The position numbers and the translations under genes are program-made. Below, piece after piece: positions 11,607 through 23,163 of a stretch of DNA of 64,000 nt. The stretch is from Pogostemon cablin (Eukaryota > Streptophyta > Magnoliopsida > Lamiales > Lamiaceae), in the NCBI GenBank assembly GCA_023678885.1, contig CM043001.1:320001-384000 (forward strand), in the 5' to 3' direction. The notes under the pieces are model-generated. The model did no database searches. It was given only the letters and a program-made list of their open reading frames with translations, and was not told the origin of the DNA. Positions within the stretch are counted from its first letter, which is position 1. Every line of letters begins with the position of its first letter.

Positions 11607-13052
11607 TGATTGATCGTTAATAGTCCGGGCGACCAAGCAACAAAATATCGAACCCAAGGGAATTTAGGATTCGTGGCCTTCAAGTTATAGTCTCGTATTA
11701 GTTAGGGACGATTGAGAAGAGAGATAATAAAAACAAGAAAAGAAACTAATTACAATATTTTTGGAATTTTCAATGCAAAGGAAATCTTCATGATGCAATT
11801 CAAATGGATCAATCATGTAACACATCTAATTGCCTCCCAATTTAAGCTATCATAGTAAGAGCGATCACTATTTTCACCTAAACTCTCTCTCGAGATGAAG
11901 AGGATGTAGGCTCTTACAAAGACCCCAAAGTAGCACATAGGATCGATACCATAGCGAACACCTCCCAATTGGTACTAATTACACGTACGAGTTCCCTAAA
12001 AGATACTAAATCATAGGTAATATTTCCTTTCTAGGTACTATGAATTCACTAAGGTTGGGTTCCCCTCACTAGATTAATTGACCTCTCGATCTAACCTCTC
12101 TAGTGTCTACTTATGTAGTTCTAAACATGAGAGGTCGTCTCCAACTCTTCCCACATTAATCCACATAACCCACATGATGAAATGATTAAATTAATTCCTA
12201 AAACACATAATTGAACTCTCGTTCTAACCACATGCACTAGATAATTAACCACACAAATCAAACATATAGATTAAACAATTAAGCATCCATAAATGAAACT
12301 AATCAAAGCCGGGATTGCAATTTAAATAATATCACAAATTAATCCATAATCTAAACATCACTTAAACATCCAAAACATAGAAAATAAAAAGATAATAAGT
12401 AGGATTAGATTACACCTTAATGAAGTTTTACATCCATGAAGATCATCCTTTCCTTGGTGTCCCCACCTTCTTGGAAAACAATAAAATCCTAATTTAGAAA
12501 AAATATTTAAACTACGGACGGATCCCTCACCCCGAAAGGGGGAGGGATCTCAACTATGGAGGTCTTACTTAAAAGCCCTCTCAACTATTGAATCTAATGA
12601 TTCAATTTAATGGAATTTAATGGGTGAGAATTGGTCCATGGTGGCTTTCATGGAAGAGGGTATTTATAGTAGTAAGGGTGAGAGACATTTGAGTGAGTTT
12701 CCAATGTGGGACAAGTGGGTTCATGTAGTGGTAGAGTGAGAGGAATTTGTAGTAAGTAATCAATGTGGGATAATTTAGCTCATGGCACCAAAAATGGGAT
12801 TTATAACAATTTTTCCTTTGGCCCGTTCTTGCTCGTTTCAACTCCAAATCGAGCTTCGTTTTCTCCCACATCTTCCTCTTCACTTGTAGAATCCATTTTT
12901 ATCAAAATCACCCATTTTTCTACAAAAATAAACAAAAATACCTTTCTCCAAATAATCAAGCAATTAATAGTATTTTCATTAAAATCATGCTCAATTATTA
13001 AATTAAAGCCACAAAAATCCACTTAAAATCTAGGTGAATTTCACAACGATCA
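11607..13052 (-). repeat. 5' LTR of minus-strand LARD-like element
   Basis: 1446 bp, TG...CA, next to the primer site. A minus-strand TATAAATA lies at 12661-12668 (seen as TATTTATA), a plausible core promoter for the element RNA. ORFs in it (such as 12763-13026) also occur in the other LTR and are not genes. Confidence 0.9.
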
Positions 13053-13057
13053 TCTTC

Positions 13058-15440
13058 TAATTCCTAGTAAGAGAAAGGAACATTCGGAGATGAACTAAAC
13101 ATACTTTTGGCATCTAAGACAAGTTCAATTTTACTTAAGTAGGATTCAAAGGTTGATAGCCGATGGACCGTTGGGTTTATCTAAAGTGAAAACTATCAGA
13201 CTTGCAAGTCTTGCTTGGAAGTAAAATGATTAAAGGCCTTTTAAGGCAAAGGGGTGTAGAGCCAATGATATGTTGGAATTAGTTCATTCTGATTCAAGCG
13301 GTCCTGAGACTATCCGAACGAGAGGTTGTCATTATGATTTAATCATGGTGGCGCGCACCTCTTAGGATAGTTAGGATCTATTCATCAGAGGATGAGATTA
13401 AATCTCAAGTAATCTACACTGGGCATACCCCAGCTGAATGGTATGGCGGAAAGAAGGAACAAGTCTCTTATGGAAAAGGTTAAATAGATGATGAGTTATT
13501 TGAAATTATTAAATTCATTTTATGGGTATGCCCTAGAAACAGCATGTCATATAATGTTTGTCTATTTGTGGGATATCTTAGAAAAGTGGAGGGTGATGAT
13601 TCATTTAGTCCAAAAGATAGAATGGTGATTGTTAACACAAACACTAGATTTTTAGAAAAGGACTATGTAATAAATCACATACCTAGGTATAAATTGTTCT
13701 AAAGAAAGTGAGAGGGAAAACACAAAGTATTAGTACCAATTATACAAGAGAATATACTACAAGGTAACCTGCATCGCGTGTCATATCTGATACACAATTG
13801 CATATAATGCCATGTCATAGTGGGAGGGTTGTTTCGACAACCCATAAGATATATGTTTTGGGAGAATCGTGAGACTTGGTCCTAGTAAATATGAAATTGA
13901 CCCACAGATGCGACGAAGCACTTCAAGATAAAAATACGATATCTTAGCAAGTTGCAATATTTTTTAAAATAGGATCTGCAGATTCTAAATCAAATCTGGG
14001 AGCTTGTAGAACCACTAAATGGTGTAAAATCCATTGGAAGTGGTCATACTAAATAAAAGAAGATCTAACAGCAAGGTGAAAACCTTGGAAGCAAAGCTTG
14101 TTGCGAAAAGGTATACCCAGAAAGAAAAGGTTTGAATATGAGAAAACCTGTTCTCTGGTAGCTATGCCTATGTCGATCCAGATTCTTTTACCTGTAGCTA
14201 CTCATATGAAATATGAGGAATAGCAAATAGATGTCAAGACAACGTTCCTAATTGGAAGTCTTGAGGAAAACATCTAAGTGAAGCAACCAGAATGATTCAT
14301 TGCAAAGGGCTAAGAGTATTTTGTGTGTAAGCTTAAAAGTGTTCCTATATGGACTAAAGCAAGCTTCAAGAATATGAAACATCTGTTTTGATGAGGTAAT
14401 TTAGTCATATGGATTTAATCAATGTACGGATGTGTCTTGTGTATTGAAAAGAGTGACGAAAATATAGTGGTATTTCTTGTACTGTACGTAGATGATATAT
14501 TGCTCATTGGAGACAATGAAAAAGTATTATCGGACGTATGGGTATGGTTGATAAAGAAGTATGAAATAAAGGACTTAAGAAAAACAAAATATATCCTTTT
14601 GATCACGGTAATACGGATCACAAGAAAAGATGTCATGCTTGTCTCAAGCTTCATGAAATGATACAATCCCTACTTATTTTAGCATGTGACTTTATCTAAG
14701 AAAATGTGTCTTAGGACACAAAAGAAGATAAAGGAGATGGAAGCGGTTCTTTATTTTTCGGCGAATAAGGAAGATTAATCTAAAGAATGCTATGCACGAG
14801 ATAAGATCTGTTTTGCTAAAGACATGGTCAATGAGTATCAAGTTAACCCGAAACAACAATGATGAATTGTGGTAAGACATATACTTATGTACCTAAAAAG
14901 GACCAGAAATTATATGTGGACTTACCGAACAAATTCACTGCTTCTTAAGGGTTACATAGATTCAGATTTTTCAAATTAGATAGGGACGACAGTAAATCCA
15001 CCTCAAAGGTTATGTATTTGATTTTATGAAGTTGAGTCATAATATGGAGGAGTGTTATATAGAGATATATTTCGGACTCCAGACTCCATCACGGAAAGAT
15101 GATAATAATAGAGCCTATGAGGCAGCTAAAGTATATATATATGACTCTAAAAACTTCATGATGGACTTCGAATTGTTTCTAAGTTTATCCAAGGTTATCA
15201 CAATTTATTGTGATAATAATGGTGCAGTTGCAAGCTTGAAGGAAGCCCATAATGCAATTAAACACATGAATCGCGAGTACCACCTGTTACGAAAAATCGT
15301 ATGATGAGGGGAAGGTTATTGTCGCCTAGATTGCATCGGATGATAACCTAGTAAAATTCTTTTACAAGGACCTTAAGACGAAAGCTTTTGATGGTCGTGT
15401 AATGGGAATGAGAATCAGATGTATGGCAAAAGACATGACA
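13058..15440 (+). pseudogene. Copia integrase-RT-RNase H remnant
   Basis: Continues the Copia pol after the nested element. About 13100-13340 carries integrase-region sequence, with KGCRANDMLELVHSDSSGP typical of the zinc-domain to core junction. RT is clearest at 14422-14661, with FLVLYVDDILLIGD (YVDD at 14485-14496). RNase H lies at about 15026-15304, with IYCDNNGAVASLKEAHNAIK. Stops and frameshifts are frequent throughout, so no polyprotein can be made. The tail ends at the polypurine tract AGTGGGAGAT just before the LTR at 15470. Confidence 0.75.
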
Positions 15441-15469
15441 TCATAGTCTTTTAGTATAAGTGGGAGATT

Positions 15470-16855
15470 GTTGGATTGTATACTAAAAGTCTAGCTTTTT
15501 GTATGAACAATGTTATAACAATTTATTTGAAATGAGAATCATATGATCAAATGATTGCATTTTATAATTTATTTATATGTACGATGCAATAGTCCACTTA
15601 CTTTATACTGTAGATAATATGTTGTGCGACAACACACGGAAGATCATATTATCGATTCCCTTATAAAGTATAAACAGATGCTCACAACTGAGATAGACGG
15701 AAACTCTCTATCCGGGTGGTTGTAGTGTGGTTTGGTATTAATTTGTCTTGACTATATAATCACATTAGTATGCTTTGTGTGTATTGAGCAGGACCATTTG
15801 AGATCGTTCGACTTATACTGACTTATAGAAGAACTTGATCTCTATTATTATGGATGTTCGTGCTCTTAATCCCTATATAATAACCTCGACACATAAGGTA
15901 GCATGTATTTCTTTGATTTATCAATGAGTGAGATTTACATATTATTAAATCAATAAACTCGGTGAGTTGGAAAATAATGCTGTCTCTATGGTGTGCTGTT
16001 GATTGTAGAAGGAATCTATGTCCGAAATAGGTTGATAATGTCCCCTTGAGGAACTCATAAGGATTATCAGGTGGATTTATTCGGGCATGATAATAAGGTT
16101 GAGTAGTACTACTCTCGGATGAGATATTAATTAATGGAGTTGTCAGTAATTTAATTAATTAATGGGCATTGTATATCTTAAACATGGGGAGACTAACGGG
16201 CTCATAATAAGAAGGAGCCCATAACGTAATTATGGGATTAGAACGATAGTGCAGTAATAATATTTTAGTAGCATATATTATTATTATTGGACTTAAGTAT
16301 AAACTTTGAGCTAAGCTTAGATACTTAAGCCCAATGGAGGCCCAAATCTAATTTCTCCTCCTGGTCCCTGCTGTAGCCCATATATAAGTCATCTCAGCTG
16401 TCCGAAAATCCTAATCTAACTTATTAATCACGCCTAACATGTGAGGAGGGTTAGGGAACAGTAGATTGAGAAGATCTTGAAGATCGTCGCCCACACGACG
16501 TCGAGATTGGACTTGGGAATACAACAGAAGAACGGAAGGTTGTTTGCTGCTGCTGTCCATCAACTTGCACAATTTTTCTAAAATTATACAGAACTCAGAA
16601 CTATTCATGTGATATACAAACAGAAAGCCACTGAAGAGAAGATCATTTTAGCATGTAGATCATTCGAATCGAAGATCAGACGAGAGAGTTATGTCCAGAA
16701 TGGTGAGACTGCATAGACTGTCGGCGAGAATTCATCTTCTCCAACATACCCTGGTGAAAGGTAATACGCTTCTATGTTTTCTTGCTTCCATTGATTGTTA
16801 GAAACGTATGGAACCCTAACGGTTTATGTTAATCAAATGATCAAACGCCAACAAA
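15470..16855 (+). repeat. Copia 3' LTR
   Basis: 1386 bp, TGTTGG at the start and CCAACA at the end. It holds the block of about 470 bp missing from the left LTR. Viral copy 2 begins immediately after it, within its coat gene. Confidence 0.85.
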
Positions 16856-16861
16856 GCCTAT

Positions 16862-18013
16862 CCGTATAAATCCATATGGGTTGATCCTCAATCTCGACAC
16901 TCTAGACTTAAAAAACAGAAAGACCTTGATTGATGAGTGGACAAATGTAATGAATATTGCAGGAGGTGCACTAGAGCTGTATAAAGAAGGGTTCATAAGA
17001 TTCCTAATTATGAGCCTAGAAGGATCAGTAAAGTGTGCCTGGGAGGAGCTCTCAGACGAAGTCAAGAAGGAGGTCATGGAAGGCGAAGATCTCGACAATA
17101 TTGTTGATCGCATGGCCAAGATATTCAAGATCCATTCATTGGAGTAGGTTACTTTGAAGGAATGGAAGAAGAAAAGAAGAAGAAATATAGGAATTCCCTA
17201 TACAACCTGGAGTTACTTGACATCTATCATGTAGACAAGTATATCAAACTCTTTACAGAGTATAGATAGAAATCAAAGATCAAGGAGGAGGAAGTATTCC
17301 ACCTGTTTTTTGCCAAGATTCCAAGCCCATGGAGAGAAATGCTGATCAAAGAATATGAATCATATGAGCTGGATTCAATACCAAGAAGGATGTCCTTCCT
17401 CAAAGCCAAGATTGCGGAGTGGTGTCATCAAGCATCACTACACAAGAATTATAAAAGATTAAGGGGAATTAACAAGACGATACCCTTATACTGCGAAAGT
17501 AATGATCTTTCAACTATCATTGGAAGAAGTCCAAGAAAGCAGAAAAGGATGAAGAAACATCATCCTTACACCCAAAGGAGTAGAGGATGGAGGTCCAGAA
17601 GACCAAGATCCTTTTGGTCTAAACAGAAGGCCCGAAGCTATAAATCAGGACAGAGATCTGGACCATCAAGATGGAGTTCAAGAAGTCAAGCATCATCCTC
17701 AGGGTCAAACTAGAGGAGTATAGGAAGAACTCCTACAAGAATGACATTTCGAAGAGGGGCCACACGAGTCAATGAAAGATTCAAGGATTGTAACTGCTAC
17801 ATGTATGGAGCAAGAGGGCATATCTCACCAGATTGCCCAAAGAACTAGAAACGGGAAGTACAAAAGTTTGAAATAACTCCAAAAATGGAGGAAGCTATTT
17901 ACTTCCAAGACCTGGTACAGGTATATTAGTTTGAAGATATACCTTCACACGAGAGCATCTACGAAGAAGAATACCTCAGTCTAGATGAATCTTCTGGAGA
18001 TGAGTCAGAGTGA
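16862..18013 (+). pseudogene. Pararetrovirus coat protein, copy 2, 5'-truncated
   Basis: Reads from the central capsid region (NLDTLDLKNRKTLIDEWTNV) through the basic Arg/Ser/Lys tract at about 17530-17710 to the zinc knuckle at 17789-17836 and the acidic tail. The third Cys of the knuckle is Tyr here (CNCYMYG), so zinc binding would be lost. A stop (TAG) directly follows the knuckle where copy 1 has CAG. Further frame changes lie near 17145 and 17710. The stop at 18011-18013 overlaps the movement-protein ATG at 18000. The N-terminal part was removed at the Copia junction. Confidence 0.8.
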
Positions 18014-19215
18014 AGAAGAAAACTTTAGACAAAAGATGCAAGATGACATGTCGGGATTTTTTTCTCAGACATCTATTTCTCATAGGACCCTTATGAGAAT
18101 CATGAAGAAGGATCCAAGACTCAGTCTATACGACGGATTTACCATGGGACGACTAGAGCAGTTCCTCAGTTTCAAAAAGAGAAAGCATAACATCATATAT
18201 AAGATGACCGAAGGGAAAATTGCCATCCCAATGGAGCTCACAAGTAATGTGATGGAAATGCAACTAGTCCCTGTTGATGAAATCAAGAGGGAGCTCAGTA
18301 AACTCAAGGAAGAAATGGCTAAGACTATGTCTTGGATCCACATCGGAGCAATTTGGATCCTCATCAAAGCAACTTTCAAAGAAGGTATTGATACACCAAT
18401 CGATATTGCAATCTTTGATCAGAGGATCAAGAATACGAGAGAAGCATGCCTGAGAGGAATCTCAGGGAACATGTATGCAGGCAAGGTGGCATCCTACATA
18501 TACCCAAGGATTGCCTACAATCTGGCAGATAAAGACTTCAGTAGGGCAATCACCCTTCATCAAGATTTCAAAAATAAAGACTTGATGAAAGAAGGAAATA
18601 GGCCTTACTCGATCATATACAGTATTTCGCATGCTCTATCCAACACCCATCATTCGGATCTATTCCAAAAATGAAGGAGTATATCGAGATACCAGAAGTA
18701 TTTGAAAGGGTTGCATGTGCAACTAGGCCAGAAATAATGGAGTTACCGCCAATCCACGATATGGATTTGCGAATCAGAGATTAGCCGGTCTGAAGTAGGC
18801 AAGATAGCCTCAGATTCAACCAGAGGAGGATTTCTTTCCAAGAAGATAGAATTATTAGTGAAAATATTGAAAGAAGCCGATTGTGGAGGTGATCTAGAAA
18901 CCAGAAAAGTTCACAACTAAATGTGAACTGAAATGCCCAGAAGGATGGAGAAGAGTCGAAGTAATATTCGACATTACTAAAAAGAAAAACTCTATTCTTT
19001 GTGATGTCTTATATTATGTCCAGCAACCAACAATTGGAAGATATCAAGGATAGCTAAAACTCGGAGAACTTGAGCTGGTAATAGAAGGGATAGCATGAAG
19101 ATTCCCAAAACAACTAGTACTGGGATTGGAGTTTCTCGAGGATCACAAACCTTGGGAACGATTACAAGATGGAATGGAATTCATGGTCATAGGGAAAAGA
19201 TACAAGGTTTACTAG
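18000..19215 (+). pseudogene. Pararetrovirus movement protein, copy 2
   Basis: The best-preserved movement-protein frame: 225 codons are open from the ATG at 18000 to 18674. It contains IGAIWILIKATFKEGID, GNMYAGK and YIYPRIAYNLADKDF, the 30K-superfamily core of Caulimoviridae. A one-base insertion in an A run at about 18665 ends the frame; collinear sequence continues to TAG at 19213-19215, with more stops. The start is chosen from the conserved coat-stop overlap ATGAGTCAGAGTGA. Polymerase follows 33 bp downstream. Confidence 0.85.
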
Positions 19216-19248
19216 TAAAGGCTTGGACTTACAAGCTCAGATCTACCC

Positions 19249-21298
19249 GTGATCACAAGTCCATTCTCAATATATATCACCATAGGGATGATATATAAGG
19301 AGCATCGTGCAGAGTATTTTGCGGCATACATCGATTCAGGGGTCGGCATTTGCTCATCAAAAGAAGGAGCCTTTCCTAAAGGCAGCTCAGGTGAAGAATT
19401 GCCAACAGTACTAAGAAAAGATTTCTCTCAGAGGGTGCTAATCCTTAACAGAGGAATCAAGCAAGCGAAAATCATGATCGGAGGAGTGGATCGTACCCCA
19501 TGGTCAAGGTGAAAACTCCACCGATATATTTTCACGACACTGGAGCAGATATTCTGTTAGGAAATAATTTTCTACAGAACATTCAAGCATTTTACCCAAG
19601 AAAACACAATAATGAGGCTTATTTTCACAACCCTTTGTGAACATAAAATCATCGCACCAAGACTGCGTATTGCATTTCAAAGAAAAATGCCAATCAGATT
19701 TTACAACAAGCGTGGTGATGAAGGAAAACTTAGCCATCCAAAGATGAATGATCAAAGGAGATATGGCGAAACAGTCATTCAAATGAGAACCGAGACTAGA
19801 GGAGGATGGAAGACGGATAACCTAAAGGAAGATACGATCCACCTTCTCAAAGCAAGCTTGGGAGAAAGTATATATAAAGACGTCACAATTGAAGAACAGA
19901 CATCTTTGGAGGACGTCAAAAAGAAGATACAGAGGAACTTCAACGAGGATCCTCTAGCCTGGTGGAACAAAAATAAGTTCAAAGTCTCACTCAAAGTGAA
20001 AGAAAGAAAGGAGCATGAGTTCGTGAGATACAAGCCTATCCTGATGAACCAAGAGGATCGGAAGGATATGCAGCAAATACGTAAGGAACATCTGGACCTT
20101 AAGCTGATAGCACCAGGAGTATCTCCATATAGTAGTCCAGGTTTTTTGGTTCGAAATAATGGAGAAGTCAAGCGGGGAAAGTTGAGACTTGTGATCAACT
20201 ACAAAGGGATCAACAATATCCTAGAGTTCGATGAATACTACATACCAAGTAGGGAACACTTGGTCAACTGTATCAAGAATGCTAAGGTATTCTCAAAGTT
20301 TGATTGGAAATGTGGGTTCTACCAAATTATGATGGAAGAAGGAAGCAAGAAGTTCACAGTCTTCTCTACACCACAAGGCCATTATATCTGGAATGTCATG
20401 CCTATGGGCTTGGAAAACGCACCCCAGATATATCAAAGGAAGATGGATAATTTTTTCTAAGATTATTTCTCATTCATGTTTGTTTATGTGGATGACATCC
20501 TCATAGCCTCAAAAAACATGAATGAACATTTGGATCATCTGGAAATCTTTTCAGAGGTATGTCACAAAGAAGGATTTGTGTTTTCTGAAAAGAAAGCAGT
20601 AATAGCAACAAGGCAAATCAAATTTTAGGGTCGAGATCGATAAGTCCGAAATTATTCTACAACCTCACATTGTAGAAAAGGTTCAAGGATTTCCTGAAGA
20701 TTTTAAGGATAAGAGACAACTCCAGAGCTTCTTAGGAGTTGCCAACTTTGCTGGAATGTTCATCAACAATCTAGCACAATACAGAAAGGTTTTCCGTCAT
20801 CTGAAAGATGCTAAATTCAAATGGGAGGAATCACACCGAGAAATGGTTAATCAGCTAAAGGATGTTTGCAAGAAACTCCCAGAGTTAACCATACCAAATG
20901 ACGAGTATGAACTTGTACTTTATACAGATGCCAGTGACCATTGGTGGGCAGCGATTCTAACTAAGTCCACACCAGAGGGAGAAGTGTCATGCAGATACTG
21001 TAGCAGACTCTTTGTGGAGAGCGAAACAAAGAGATGTCACATCAATGAAAAGGAGTTCTTTGCGGTTCGAAAGGCGTTCAGAAAATGGCTTCTATTTTTT
21101 CTCGCGAAGAAATTTACCCTTAAAATTGATAACACGAGCGTCAAAGCCTTTTTGAAAAATAAAATTGAATCTAAATCAGAAAAGGCTAGACTTTTAAGAT
21201 GGCAAGCAGAATGTCAATATTATGATTTTAATATTGTCATTATTAAATCTGTTGATAATGTTTTGGCAGATTTCCTGATGAGAGATGGAATGAGTTGA
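19249..21298 (+). pseudogene. Pararetrovirus polymerase (protease-RT-RNase H), copy 2
   Basis: Protease motif YIDSGVGIC lies at about 19330. RT has LVINYKGINN and GFYQIMMEEGSKKF, with YVDD at 20485-20496. RNase H has LYTDASDHWW, NEKEFFAV, LKIDNTS and VLADFLMRDG, ending with TGA at 21296-21298. The probable ATG is mutated to GTG at 19249 (ATG in copies 1 and 3). A one-base loss at about 19505, a stop at 20458-20460 and frame changes near 20625-20750 inactivate it. A frame of 282 codons at 19612-20460 spans the end of the protease and most of RT. Confidence 0.87.
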
Positions 21299-21332
21299 AA
21301 TAGACTCCATCCTGATTGTTTCAAAGCACCTG

Positions 21333-22062
21333 ATGGACAACCTTGAGTTGCTTAAAAGGGAATTCGAGAATCTGGCACTCAATGCAATGCGTGCTGAAAA
21401 ATTACAAGAAAGTGATCGGACCAAAGTGTCTAATCACATACGAGATTGTATTCGCAATAATGCGAGTCTCTTCGAGTCATTATGAGAGACACTTCTCGGG
21501 GCTGTTAATAGCAATAGCTATCAACAAAAGGAGAGTATTCGAGAATGGGGCTCTAAACCCGGAGCAAGGGATTCAAATTTAGCACGAGTCCTAGATTGGA
21601 ACTTTCAATAGAAGAACTAGTCCGAGGAAAAATCGAGGCTCTGGAGACACATCTAGAGTCGACGAGTCAACCCAGCACCTCTGGGGTCAAAGAGGGAGAG
21701 ATATGACGAGCACTGCTAAGGTTGGTATTAACTTAGCTGATTTATCTTATTAGCAGGAGTATCAGGCCAGTTGGGAAAAATTAAACACCAGACAAAGAAT
21801 CCGACTGGAGAAATGGCGGATGGATATATCTGAGGAATATCCCTAAATTTGGATGCGAGAAGGTTCAAATCCAAATGATGTAAAGCAGTGGTATGATTTT
21901 AGGGCACTAGCCTCAATTTATACTGTTGCACCAAGCTTTCCAAAACTTTCAAAACTGCCAGATTGGCTGGGAAAAATAGTTTTCAAGGCATGGGAAAATA
22001 ACTCAACTCTATCCAGAGAAGATGTATTGGAGCTTTACTTTACAAGTGCGGTTCCAGTGTAA
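21333..22062 (+). pseudogene. Pararetrovirus fourth ORF, copy 2, 3'-truncated
   Basis: Starts MDNLELLKREFENLA and includes the later stretch WYDFRALASIYTVAPSF (about 21890-21935), shared with copy 3. The position after RNase H is that of the caulimovirid transactivator/inclusion-body protein. I do not see the viroplasmin motif that would prove this. Stops and at least one frameshift interrupt it, and sequence shared with copy 3 ends near 22055. Confidence 0.6.
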
Positions 22063-22559
22063 TAATGTCCGGAAGCATGATGGGCCTGATATGGTCGTAA
22101 TGGACTAGGTCTATTTTGAAAAATGAAAGAATAATGAAAGTTTGAGGTAAAATTGAGTATATAGAGGCTTAAAATAATTTTATTTTTAAAAATTTGGAAA
22201 TAGCAAAAGTTGAGATGGCTTCTAAGCAAAACTTTTCGAAGCTTCTAAAATTTTGGACTCTTTACGGGCATTTCTCAAAATTTGGGATTAAATCAGAGCA
22301 TTTTCACAAGATACGGGATGATATCGGCCCCAAATTAAGTTACAGGACTAAATCAACAAATTTCAAAAGATAAGGGACCAAGAAGGACCATGGCTAAAGA
22401 TACGGGACTAAATCGGTATTAATCCCTATACCATGCATTCATTTAGAACACTTATAATTCAACAAAAAAAATTGAAGTGTATATTTTGTGCAAGACTGTT
22501 TCACGGATCTCATTCTATGAGATGGATTATCTATATTTGCACACTACTTTATGCATGCA
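22063..22559. other. Intergenic, unidentified
   Basis: AT-rich. About 22260-22430 holds repeated GGGACTAAATC and AGATACGGGA phrases of the kind found at inverted-repeat element ends. No coding sequence is recognised. Confidence 0.4.
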
Positions 22560-22774
22560 TATTATGAAAAGTGATATCTTTTAGGGGTATTATGGTATTT
22601 TTGGTAATAAATAAATGATAAAGTATGTTAGGTGTGTGAGGTAAATATGATTTTTTAGTAAATAAAGTGTATGGGGGTGATTGTGTTTGACTTTTTACTT
22701 TTTAAGGAAGATGTAAACTTTTGTGGGACAATCCAAAATAGAAAGTGTGTCATCTGAAATTGGACGGAGTGACT
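22560..22774 (-). mobile_element. Truncated Stowaway-like MITE
   Basis: The right end reads, on the minus strand, CACTCCGTCCAATTTCAGAT, close to the Stowaway terminus CTCCCTCCGT, and the body has the usual TTGTGGGACA phrase. No matching left end is seen, so it is truncated. Confidence 0.45.
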
Positions 22775-22855
22775 ATTATGTATCTACTGGTAATATTAGT
22801 TTATATTTTATACTAGATAGTAATAATTTCATTCTAAGGTGCACTGCGAAAACAC

Positions 22856-23146
22856 TTTAAATTCTAAGGTGATATTTAGTTTGGGTTATGTAGGGTTTGA
22901 AAATCATGAATAATCGTTCTATGTTTGTTTTGGGCTTTGAATATCATAGGTTTTAACTTTATTCAAATCAATATATTAATTTATTTAAAAAGTTAAATGA
23001 GAGAGGATAAATAAAGAGAGAAAGTGTACTAATTGAGGAGAGAGAATGTAATAGGTATATATATGGTGAATTTTAAAATCTGGATGTAAGTTTTAAAAAT
23101 CAAAATCTTGATTTGAAACCCGGAAACAAACATTGCCTTAGGGTAA
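22856..23146. mobile_element. Inverted-repeat MITE, about 290 bp
   Basis: The left end CTAAGGTGATATTTAGTTTG pairs imperfectly with the complement of the right end (CCTAAGGCAATGTTTGTTTC), and both continue into GGGTTTGAAA/GGGTTTCAAA. AT-rich and non-coding. Superfamily not assigned. Confidence 0.5.
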
Positions 23147-23163
23147 ATCATAAAATTTACGGA

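Larger units (their letters stand above)
8530..13052 (-). mobile_element. Non-coding Athila-type LTR retrotransposon (LARD-like), nested in Copia
   Basis: 4523 bp with two 1446 bp LTRs starting TG and ending CA, flanked by the 5 bp duplication TCTTC (8525-8529 and 13053-13057). The primer site lies beside the right LTR, so the element reads on the minus strand. The internal region is only 1631 bp and holds no gag or pol. It must have moved using proteins from another element. About a dozen LTR differences by eye indicate a fairly recent insertion. It shares its primer type and a pre-PPT hairpin with the elements at 23164-31565 and 42360-50185. Confidence 0.92.
5100..16855 (+). mobile_element. 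Ty1/Copia LTR retrotransposon, decayed, with nested LTR element
   Basis: LTRs lie at 5100-6018 and 15470-16855. A tRNA-iMet primer site (TGGTATCAGAGC) is at 6021-6032. Pol order is protease-integrase-RT-RNase H, with RT containing LYVDDILLIGD and RNase H containing IYCDNNGAVA, which places it in Copia. The internal region is 9451 bp, of which 4523 bp is the nested element at 8530-13052, leaving about 4.9 kb. No target duplication is seen: the left side is another Copia 3' end and the right side is viral copy 2. All ORFs are broken, so the element is old. Confidence 0.85.
16856..22055 (+). mobile_element. Endogenous pararetrovirus, copy 2
   Basis: Collinear with copies 1 and 3 from mid coat gene to the fourth ORF. 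The left edge is exactly the Copia LTR end. The right edge is near 22055, where similarity to copy 3 (about 62910) stops. It lacks the hAT insertion of copy 3 and so provides the empty site at 21451-21458. Broken in every gene, though the RT core is the best preserved of the three. Confidence 0.88.
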
